DNA from: Taeniopygia guttata
Taxonomy: Eukaryota; Chordata; Aves; Passeriformes; Estrildidae
Length of the DNA stretch: 64,000 nucleotides
Assembly: GCF_048771995.1 (NCBI RefSeq)
Contig: NC_133026.1
Location: 94,084,501 to 94,148,500 of the forward strand
Direction: 5' to 3'
The position numbers were made by a program, and so were the translations under genes. The notes beneath the pieces are model-generated. The model was not told the origin of the DNA. It worked only from the letters and a program-made list of their open reading frames with translations, and ran no database searches. Positions 21,857 to 33,800 of the stretch are shown piece after piece. The stretch's first letter is position 1. Each line of letters starts with the position of its first letter.

Positions 21857-24800
21857 CTGAAAAGAAGACAGTTTCCTTTAGCAGTGTCTTCACTGAGCTT
21901 TATTTCTAGCAGATGTCCTATTTGCAAAGCCCACACATCAGTCCTAGGTACATGATAAACTCAAGGGGAATTGCTGCTGCAGGCAACAGGCACAATTCCC
22001 CAAACCCCTACATCTTCCCTGGCAAGACAAACATCAGTCTTGGGGGAGAGGGTAGCTAAGCTTAGAGACCAAAATATAAAACCTGCTTCTGGTTTCAAGT
22101 GTATCAATATAGAAATCAAGATTGAGCTACCAACTAGTTACCCAACAAGTCAGTCTTTCTCTGCTGGGGAGGATGGCATTTTCCATCCACAGAATTAAAC
22201 AAAAGCAAGAGCTCAATTCTTGGTGTTTTTTGTAATACATACCAAGACACCCTAACAGAGGAAGATATTCTCTTACCTATTTAGTTTTTCATTTTGAGAG
22301 TGAGCGCCATCATCTGCAGCTCCAACAGGAAGCAGCATGACATTCTTGCCTGTGGCTTCTTGAAAAGTAAGGGTAACAGGAATGCTTCCTCCCTCCCTTG
22401 TCAGGTCTGGTTCAACTCCAAAAACTAGAAAAGTGATACTCTAGTCAGTTTGAAGTCTGTGTTTTTTCCCACAAACCCTCACTTTAGCCTTCACGCACCC
22501 ATCTGTACCAGGTATTGGCCAAATCAGCCAGACTGCAAAGGCCACATAACTCTGGAGCTTCTCCCCACAGATGTAGCACCGGAATATTGTTGCTGTCAGA
22601 GTTCAGTTACCCACCAACACTTCATCTGAATGCCTATCTGTACTCCAACACAAGTTAGAGTTGCTCTAGCTGCCCAATACAATCTAGCAAAACTGACTAA
22701 GAGGGGTGCTGTGACCAAACTTCATTGAATTTGGCTTAGCAGGTGATCCAAACCAACAGTCTCATCCTTATGCAAAAGCAACACCACACCAACAAACTTG
22801 TCCCAGAACAGTAAAAATTTTGGTATCAAGTATCTTTCCCATACCACAGATTTTCATTTAAACATTGCACATGACATGCTTCCTCACTTAGTGAGCCGAA
22901 GTTATTAAACATGAAGGCAGAACAATTAATATTCAGAACATGACCTCCTCAGTGTTTCTTGAGGTGCTGGAACAAGAAACTTTTAATCCTAACAGTGCCC
23001 AGTGAAAAGCCCACTGACCTGTCTTCATGGCCCTCCTACCAGCCATGTAGTGGGGGTGGTTGAAGTCTGACACCCAGGGTTTTCCACCATGGCCTAAGTA
23101 CACTTTGAATTTGTTGGGACTCTGCAGTTCTGCAAACTTTTTGTTCAAGTAGTCTTCAACCTGTAAGAAAGATTGAATGATCTTATCTACTGTTAGCATT
23201 TGTATGAGCACTGTCAAAGTTCATATTCTAAAAGCACCCTAGAGACTTGCAGATCACTAAAACTGCACAGCAAAACTTTTCCTATTGCTCTTATTTTGTA
23301 GTATTCCAATGATTCTCCACTCTGAAGTCAGAATATCTTCTTTAGGCAAAATAACAGTGTATTGCAGAACAATTAGCCAGTATGTCAAGCACTGCTGCTT
23401 TTGAATACGCATTTCTGGCAGTCCAAGTGCCCTACAATTCAGTTAGCATTTACTCCTAAGCCCCTTTGAGTTTAGAGAAACTGAGTAATGGAACCACTAC
23501 AGACCAGTGGGGCACCACAGGATTCCCTCAGTTATCTCATGTTGAGGTGCAGGATGGGGAAGATAGCAGGAAAGCAAATGAACAGAACTGCTTTAGAAAA
23601 CAGAATAACTCTTTCCCCAAAGCAAGGTGAACAGAAGTTTAGAGACATTTGTCTGGATAGCAACAATCCATCTCAACATACATTCTTTGTGACTTCCTCA
23701 GGAGTCATGTTTGGCACAAGCCTGATTGAGAACTTGCCAATCACTTTCCTAGGAATCACAGTCTTGGCACCAGAGGCTGAGAAAGCTCCTTCAATTCCAT
23801 GGAGAGACAAGGAAGGGTATCTCCACCTGTGCATAAGGATCTCTCTCTGCAGAAGCAAAGAGAAAGATGCAAAGTTACACAGAGCTCCCTAAACTAACAA
23901 TTTCTTCAACCTAATAATGAATTTGCAAGAAATATCACTTTTCCCCATGCAGAAACACAGCTCATTGAAGAAAATTCAGAAGCCATTACTCCCATTAAGC
24001 ACACATTTTGACAACACAGCTGGGTTCTCAGCACCTTAAGAGACTTGGCAGTTCTAGTCTGGCTCTCTCCTAGCTCTGTGGAACTTATGGGACATGACTA
24101 GTCTGATTCTGATAAGGACACAAGAAGAATTTATAAGGTGCTCAAGCACAGTTTGTAGGGAACATTGAAAGCTTTGATTCCCACTGCCTCAGGACAGGCA
24201 GGTGCTTTCATCACCAAGACACTGCTTAAGTTCATATTTTCTAAAAGCCTCACCACTGCTCAAACTGAGGCTTATAGTGTGCTTTTCTTTATATCATCAG
24301 CTGTATTAAAAAGCCTGAACTCCAGGTTAATTAAACTGACCACCACTGCCTTCCTGCATTTCCTCTCTGAACAGTGAGCACCACTGTTCACTACATTGGA
24401 TCCTGAATTCAGCGCAGTTGTTGAGCTGCCCTGAGCAGACACAGGTTTCCAGCATGAACCTCACAGCAGAAATGCAGGACACTTAAAAATTTTGTGTCCT
24501 TTATGTTACAAATTGTTCTTTTTTCCAGGTACAACCTGCCTCCAATCTTCTCTCAAAGCAAACGTAGCTGTCACAGTTCAAATGTCTCAAGCACATTTGC
24601 TTCTCACCTGGAAGTTAGAGTCATCTCTCCCTAGCCCTAAAGCCCTTCCTGCACACACGCAGCTTAGAAGTCCTTTAGCTGGAATTTCTGTTGAGCCAAG
24701 ACTGAACAGCTTCAGTTCAGTATCACAAAGAACATCTTGCCAGCTCCTCCTTATATCCAAGCTATAATTCATTCATTACTTTAAAGGACAAGGCTAAGCA

Positions 24801-27800
24801 AGGAAGCCTGTGTGCTCCCACAGTTAATATAAACCTGAGCATGTGAAGACAAGGCTGAGGATATAAATTGTTACTTATACCTATTTGAGTTAAGTTTGAA
24901 ATCTCCTGACAGTACTAGGACAGAAGACAGACCTGAACATGTAAACTTGCCTTTTACAACACCTGTGTCTGCTTTTTATGACAGGAGATATATTTACATC
25001 TAGGGTTTTAAAATTAGTATGTAATACCTGTACCTTGTAAGATTCAATGCTGTTAAAAGCATTCATTTGGAGAGCACCCAGGATGAAGATTTAACTTTAG
25101 ACATGAGTTTATTGAGATTGTTCAAAGATTTGGGCTGCCTGGCTCATGATTACAAACCAGTCCTTGTTTGCCAGATCTAGGAACATGTTCAGCATATCAG
25201 CCTTGAATTCAGCAAAGCTAGGTTTCAAGCTCCTTTTTCACCTAAGGAGTAATCATCAGCTTTATTTCTGATAACACACAACTTCCTATAGATGTAGAAA
25301 ATCAGATGTTTTTAGATTGTCATCTGACCTCTGGAAAGCTGCCAACATTTTTATCTAGCATTAAGAGAACCGCATTAAAGTTCTGTACATGTTTTAAATA
25401 CTATTTATACAGAGTAAAGAGCAAATTTAGAGTTCTCAAGACTGCTTGAGTTAAACATGAGATAACCTAGAATAAGTTTTCAAGCACCTAACACTAGCAG
25501 TTCCTCTGCAAAGTGGAACAGTGCCAAGTATGCAGTCAACCATACAGTAAGCAAAATTATCTTCAAGGCATTCTCACCATTTGGAGTACATCAGATGAAT
25601 CCTCTGCCTAATAAATTACTTAACTACACACACATACTCAGAAGCTTTTTTCTGCCTTCTTGAACACAGACAGCTTAATCTAGACAGGGTAGAGGGGGAA
25701 CGCAGCACACCTTTGCATCATGCAGAAGTCTTGTTGCTCCCACATCTTTTGCATATTCTGTCAGGTCAAAATCAATCTTCTCATATAATGCCAGCTCCTC
25801 ATCAGTAACAGGTGCCACTGCTTCATTAACACCTGGGATAAGGATTTTCCCTTTCCCGTCTACAAGAGAACCTGTAAACATGAAGCACCTAATATCAGTA
25901 TTCAACCAAATGTCATTGCTGGGAACACTTTCCTTGGGAAACAGAAGTCTTGGCCTTCTGAAAACTCTGTAAATGTAATGAAATTCAGACTTCTGTTTTC
26001 CAGAGCATGCACCGCTGAGCACTTAAAAGAATTTGCCTTTATCCAAAAGGTGCACTTGATTGCTGCTGTATTTAATTCTACTGCTACGTTTCAGTGGCTG
26101 TCTGAAGGTAAGATTCCCAAAGAGTTCAATATCATACCCACAGCAGAATTTAAGACAGCTGATTTAATTAATATGCAAATTTTCAGCAAGGTTTTAGGGA
26201 TACTAAGAGTAAACAGACAACGTCTTGGCAAAATCTTCACCGTGTTTCTGTATCTAAGGCAGTAGGCTTTACATACCTGGCAAGCATCACTGCACTGGTC
26301 ACTGCTTTGCTACTGCAAACTCAGTCATGCTTGGATGGTTCTTGCTCCCATTTTAAATGCACTCAGTGAAACCTGAGTTTTCTTACCCATTAGAGCAATG
26401 AGATCTGTCATGGCCTCATGTACTGAACCACCGTAAACGCCAGAGTGAAGGTCTTTGTCACAGCATTCCACCTGATTGAAGTGAATGAAGATTCAGCACG
26501 GAGATTTTGCCATGTAGGGAGGAGATTAGAACAGCCAAAGCCCAGCTAGAACTTGATCTGGCCAAGGGTTAAGGAGTGTCCCTATCATTTGTTCAAAGCA
26601 GAGGGCAGTACAGCATCAGGGAATGAGAAAAAGGCAAAGGTATTTAATGTCTTCTTCGCCTCAGTCTTCAATATCCAGATCAGTTGTCCTCAGGATGCCC
26701 AGATCCCTGAGCTGGAAGTTGGTAATAGGCAGATGAGGGAAACTCATAACTCATGAGGAGATGGTTAGTGACCCGCTATGTCAATTAGCCACCCACAAAT
26801 CTATGGGCCCAGATGGGATCCACCCCACCCCAAAGTATTGAGGAAACTGGTAAAAACTTGTCAAACCACTCTCAATCATCTACCAGCAGTTCTGGTTAAT
26901 TGGAGATGTTCCAGCTGACTGGAAAAGCACAACTGTGACACCCATCTATAGGAATGAAGATATCTATGCTATGAGACAATCCTTCAGTGGAGGTGCTGAC
27001 TTATCTTGCTTCACACACCTGAAAGCTATCCCACCCATCCAAGTATCAGATAGAATAGCAAGAGAAGGATGTTTAGACAATTAGGAAAAACCATCCCATG
27101 TAAGTAGCCAGTTTCATCTTTTCTGAAAAAAAGCTATTGGCATGAAAAGGTTTACACTACCACTCTTCTCCTGTGAAAAAATTCAGTTTAATAATAATGG
27201 ATTTGCAGTGTATTTCAGCACTTACCTCTATGAAGTAGTAACAGACACCTCTCAAACCATAAGTGATACAAGGCTTTTTCTTGCCTAGCCAGTAGTTGTC
27301 AGAAATGCAAACGTAATCCACATCTTTAAAGAAAGCATCTCGCTGAGCAAAAATCAGTTCATCAAGGCCTTCAGATCCTGATTCTTCCATACCCTCTAGG
27401 CAAAACCTAATATTTACTGGAAACTCCTTAAAGTGAAAACCAGGAACAGATTAAGCATGTAAAAACACTTGACTCCTTCAGTAATCAGTAATTTTCATCT
27501 GTCGCATTCAAAGCAGAACAATAGACACAACTGAAATAGTTCCCTGACAGTGGAATTTGTTAATTATACACAAACTGGTTTAAAGTTTGGACTGTGCTTA
27601 TGTTGAGGGCATTTACTCCACCCTCCATTTGATGAAATCCAAACTCTTGAAAAAGGTCATAAAAACTTGTCCCCAGACCCCTTAACATGGAAACACAGGA
27701 GAAATCTGTTGCCAAAGGTTAGCCACCAGGCTAGGAAAACTAATAAGACACAGGAATTGCAAGCCACAGTAGGAACAGAGCTATCCTGTCTATCCAGTCT

Positions 27801-30800
27801 AACATATTCTATATACCTAGACAGCAGCTGAGAACTGGTTATTCCTCTCAAAAGTAATAGGAACAAGATAAAGCAGACCATCCTGAGCTATTTCTGATTG
27901 CACATTTTCTTTAACAGAAATCAGCAAAGCTCCCAATTTTAGTGTTACTAAGTTAATCTCCTCTTAGTGCTCAGTGACATTGAGACATTAAGCTTTGATA
28001 AAGGCCAACAGCCTTACATTATAGCAATCACATATGATTATTCCTCCTGCTCCACATGCTTGCATATGTATTTTCCTTCCTACATATTCCATTAAACGAA
28101 AATTGTTAGAAGTGCAGCCTAAGCAACTATAGGACTAACTTGTCAGCAAGTCAACTTAACCCTACTAGGAAATCAGGAAATTTACAAGAGTATTGCATCA
28201 TTCATCCAATCAGCTGAATAAGCAGGTCTCCCTCACAAGGGTTTGTGGCTTGGATAACATTTATTGCTAGACTCAGCTGTGTGTGAAAAAGCAGAATATG
28301 TTTTGTGCACATACCTGGTTAGTTTGTTGATAAGCCTCCAAGGCATTCAGCCAGGCAAGCACTGGACCTTTGTCATCTGTTGATCCTCTCCCATACAACT
28401 TTCCTGTAGAAACAAGATACAAATTAACCAGTGAGGAAAAAATTAGTATGAAGTTTCATCTCTTGCCTAGATGAGAACATTTGTTTTCAGGTAACTTTTT
28501 TAACCCTGCTAAGATAAACTTCATAAGTAGCAGTTTTACATCCTGCTTCACATACCCTTTTAAATGGGACAGGTACTGTAATAGTTCTCCCACTTAGAAA
28601 AATGTAGTGCAATAGTTCTCCCACTTACAGAAAATTCCCCACCTCTTCTCCCAGCTGCTCCCTCAATAGGAGTTTATTATAAGCCAGGAAAAGCCACAGC
28701 TGCTTTGTTCTTCACAATAATATAATTTTCTACAAGCATCTCAGTGTATAGAAACAAGTTTTCTGTTTTTAACAGAAATCTATCAAGTATTATCTTCAGT
28801 TCATTAATTTTTTGTTTGAAGAGTAAAAATTCAGTAGCTATCACTTCTCTGGATTCTCCAGATAAAAGTCAATCTCCCTAGAAAGAGGAATTTAGTCAAA
28901 GATGAGTTTCAGAGGCCACAGGGGATTCCCAGAAAATGTAGCACATGGGATCACAGCAAAAGCAGTTACCAGCACAACTCAGAGCTGTGGCTACAGCCCC
29001 TCAGCACCCCATGTAACCAAAGAAAAACCAGCCAGACAGCTTGCAAAGGTACAGAGCCATTGGTGAATGTCTCCTGCATGGCCAGGCTCCACAGAGACAA
29101 GCCACAGCCTGAAGCAAGTCTAGGTCTTGCCAGGAGATGAGATAACCCAGTTTAGTAACTTGGGCTCTGTTGCCTATGACTAAATGCCCAAGCAGAAGTA
29201 CTAGTTAGAAAGATACTCCTTACTGGCAATTATTAATGCTTATGGAACACAAGTTGTTAATGTCCTATTGATATGCCCTTTAACACTGAGAAAGTGAAAC
29301 AATTAAGAAGCTGTTGGTAGCATCAGCTTTTAATAGAAAAGTTTTAAGTCTTCTTGACTGCTGGCAATGTTGTTTCAACAGGAGATACTGCACCATTTCT
29401 TCATCCACATTTATGGGAGAGGGACAAATTTTGGGCCACTAACTCTGCAAAAGAGCTTCTGTGGAACTCCTAATAGAGCAGTTAAACACAAGGCAACCCA
29501 GAGAGACTGCTGTGCCACTCCTGTCTCCAGGCATAAAGAAGTTGTGTTGTGTATTTTTTCTCAGTAGAAGTTCAAAATTCCAGCAGTCTGACATGACCTT
29601 ACAGGCTTCAAGCTGTGAACAAGAAATTAGTTCTAAAAAGCTCTCTGGCAATAAGCCAGCACCATGGAAGGCAGCAGTTAAGATTGTACTGTATCTACAA
29701 GGAAGAAAACATGCAAATTATAGCCTAGACTATCAGAAAAGGAAACAACCCCAAGAACAGCTGAGATTTTGCAGCTAGACTTTTTTGCCATTGCCCCACC
29801 TGCATATTTTTACCTCAACAGTATTAAATAAATACCCATACCAGTTCTTACTCCTCCCTTTCAATCAATGGCACAGGTTTGGGACAATTGAGGAATACCA
29901 CACTTGTTACATAAGTGTTTATCAGTTTGTGAGGTCCACTACTCTTACCATCTCTTTCCACCAGAGTAAAGGGCTCACTATCCCAGCCATCCTCTAGTGC
30001 TGCTGGCTGAACATCCAGGTGACCATATACACACACTGTCTTTTTGCGTGGATCTGTGCCCAGCGTTCCCAGAACAATTGGCGGTAGGGGAATCTCTGAC
30101 CCATCAGGCAGCTAGAAATAGGAAGGCAGAAGTTTTATTACAATGTGGAATGTCAGAGTTTTAATCAGATACATGAATTACCTTAATACTATCAGAGTAG
30201 AGGCACAGACAGCTAAACAAAACTCATCTACTTAAACCAACTGCCAGAAGCAGCATGCTAAAGAAGGCCTGATGGCATCATGCCAGTTAGTTTCCTGACA
30301 AGTCCCAGTAACAGTCAAAATGTTCCAAGCCACTTAGAACTGTTAGCTTTAAACTACTAATCCTACATCAGATTTTAGCAGAGCAAGTTGACTGCATACC
30401 AAACTACTATATCTAATGCTGACCTAAGAATAAGTGATAAACTCCATTCAATATTGCTTGTCACTGCACTTTCCTCCTATCCACAGTATAGCTCTCTGGA
30501 CAAAAATCTCCTGAAAGTGGTAAGGCTGGGTGTAACATGTGCCTACACCCAAATAAGATCAGCATAACAGACATATTTCTCTGTACCAGCCTACATTGTT
30601 ATGCTAAGGGCAGGGCTGATGAACACAGTTCAGGAGTTCAAGAGTTGACCTTAGCTTAATCCCTTGGAATACCCCATAAGCAATTATCACATGCTATTCC
30701 CAGTCAGCAACTATTTCCCTTCCAGTGAACATTTACTTCTACACACTGTTCAGCAGATGCAAGATAAGCTTTGACTTTTTGCTTATATGGGTCCCAAGCT

Positions 30801-33800
30801 CCAGATTTTTATCAACAGGTTACATAGTCCTTGGCTAGCTGCAGCTCTACATAATTAAAGCACTACTGCAAGAATTTACAGTAATCAACACACAACAAAT
30901 TGCTGTGCAGCAGTAAAGCAACTTTGATCTGACAAGTTCACTTGCTTTATATTGGCCCTTACAGATATAGCAGCATATTACATATAAAATTCTAAAATCA
31001 GTTCTTGCTACCAAAAAGTTAGTGATGAAAAAAACATCTTTATCTCTGAATTAATTTAAACACTTTTGATGGGGTTTTAGGCTGTAGGTAGTAGCAGAGC
31101 TAGACCTACAAGTCAGGTTAACAATCGACCCTCCCAAGTCAGCTGTTTTACTGCTGTAACCTGTAGCTACAAACAAATGTAATCCAGTTGCCCAAAGCAA
31201 AAACTGCTCAGAAGGTTCCCATAAACACAGATCTAACTCAGCAGTCTTTCACACCAATTACAAGGACAATCTCCTAAAACTAGTAAACATTCCAGTGCAA
31301 GGTTTTAATGCCACTATCCAAATCCTAGTCTAACAATTTTGGTATGGATCTTACTCTGAGGCAGATAGTGGTTAGGCACTTCAAAGGAGGAGCACATCAA
31401 GTGGATATCCCTAGGGTAAGATTATCATTATCACTCTCATAGGCACATACATTTCTCAGGGAAAAAAAAAACAAAACAGTCTGGGCAGCTAAAAATGAGG
31501 CGGGAAGTAATTCTTTTAATGATACTTTTGTATCTAGTAAGGGAGCAATGCAATCCTGTGACAAATGTAACACTTCTGAAAGAGTCTGGAAGTCTTTTGA
31601 CAGACTTACTGAAACTTCAGTTGTATCTTTTATAGTCTATGGGTCTAAGGACCAATAGCAGCCTGTTTAATGTCTAACATTTTTGTTTGTAGGTGCCCTA
31701 TTCATGGTCAGTTCAAAAGTATTAAAAACACATTTAATACAGTCCAAAATTTAATTCGGCATCTTAAATTGGCTCTCAAAGTTAACTATAAACAAAGGTT
31801 TTTAACAGGAGGTTCAGACACTGCGACAGCAAATTGATTATCCTAAAACCCAACAGGCTACTTCCTTTCTAGGCCACTGCCCACAGGACCCTTGTGTGGT
31901 GGCCCTGACCCAGAAGTCCATCAGGCACCAAGGAATTAATGACCCACAAAGATAAGCTGAGTAGCCCAAAGCCTGTGCCATGCTATGCTGCACAGACAGC
32001 TTCACCTTCCTGCCTGTATTGTGCTGTGCATATCCCTGGACTGCAGGATAAACTGAGCCACTTGACTGTAACCTGAAGGCAGCTCCCACTGGGCACTGGG
32101 GATTACATCACCTGCATGTCCTTGATTTAATCTAAAAGTGCATCAAGAAATTCTCACACAAAATCTCTTTTGTCAGTGGAACTGAACAGCTTGAATAAAT
32201 AAAATGGAAAAACATTTATATGCATGGGATCTGCACAATATGTTGGATGCCTGCTAGATGCTGCACAGCTTGGAGGTGCCAGTATCTGCAGGGACATAAG
32301 AACACCCATACTATCATCTTTCTTTATAGTGGTAAGTCAAATAAACAGCCTTTCAATGGAGTCTAGGTGCCTTTCATACTGGGAACATAAGAAACCAGCA
32401 CTTTCTCATGCAAAATACCTTGCCTTCTAAAGAGATTTTTTCCTAGTAAGCTGACATGGAGATGCTCAGGTACCTTTTGTTTCCCAATATCCATGAGTTT
32501 GGTTGTGCCTCCCAGTCGCTCAATCTCCTTTGCAGCAACCTCCATCATATGCTTGATTTCACCCCTCTTCTCTGGCCATGCTGACACGCTCTGGATTGCC
32601 ACCCACTCTGCCAGGCGCTGGAGAAATGGAAGAGCTACAAGTTTTACTACACAACAGACACCATGCAGATACCACCACACCTTGTAATCCAACAAACACT
32701 GATTAAAGTAAAGCTCAAATTGAGACAAATCAACTCTGTCATCTGCCCAAAGAAGAATTTTTAACCATTAATATTACTCTCAAAAGTTCTCTAAAACCTC
32801 ACTTGCCTACAGCTGTCCCTGATGCATAGCACAAAGTCTACAGACACATCAAGTAAAGTTAAGAGTATCACAGCTTGTGCTTATTGTACCCCTTAAGTTG
32901 TTCTTTAAGTATCCAGAACCAGCTAAAGTATTTTGGGCCTCTCAAAAAGGCCACTTTAGCTTTTTCTCCCTGCACAAGTTCAGCAAGAAAACTGCCTGAA
33001 ATCAAGCTGAACACTTGCTGCAGTTCATGCCTGAGTTCACACTGCTGTACCACTGATTCCTTCATGGATGAAAGGGATTATAATACAACCTGTAACTAAA
33101 CAGAAGGTCAAGCAGCAAAGAACCTCTTTGGAGAGGGCAACCTCTCCCTCTGTAGCCCAACACAAATTGTTTTATACAAGAAAGCTTTGTTCCAGGCTCA
33201 TTTATAATATGTTTCATCTCCCATCTCCAAAGGGAAGAAACTGTAAACCTAGTTTGGCATTCAGAAACCAGCATCAGCTTCCTGTACCTCTAAATAGGCC
33301 ACCAGTTGCACTATACAGTAATAGATAATTTCCTAATAAATTTATCATGAACATTAAGGTTTTTGAAGAGAATTAGGCCTAAATTTAAGAACCAGTTTTC
33401 TGGCCTGACTCAAATCCTTCACATTTGCTGCCTGCTCTCCCCTCTCTTCCATTACTTGACATTATTATTGGGCATATCATATAGATGTAACAACAAGCTT
33501 GAAGCCGACCACCTAACTTCTAATATCACACAGCTGCCCATGCTGCAGGAAAACATTCAAAAAAAAAACCCCTTACCTGAACATAGAGGTCCTGGTGTTC
33601 ATCAATGTATTTAAAGAGGGTTTCAAGAGCAGACATTTTTGGACTAGTTTTCAGAACAGTGTTGCTGAAGATTCTGTGACAGAAAAAATAATTTAGCTCT
33701 CACAGGGTTAAGAAGTGACAGTCAGTAATCAAGAGCCACAGGAGACCTTCACCTTTCAGCTTCTAATGCCACACACCAAGCTGTACTAATATAAAACTTG

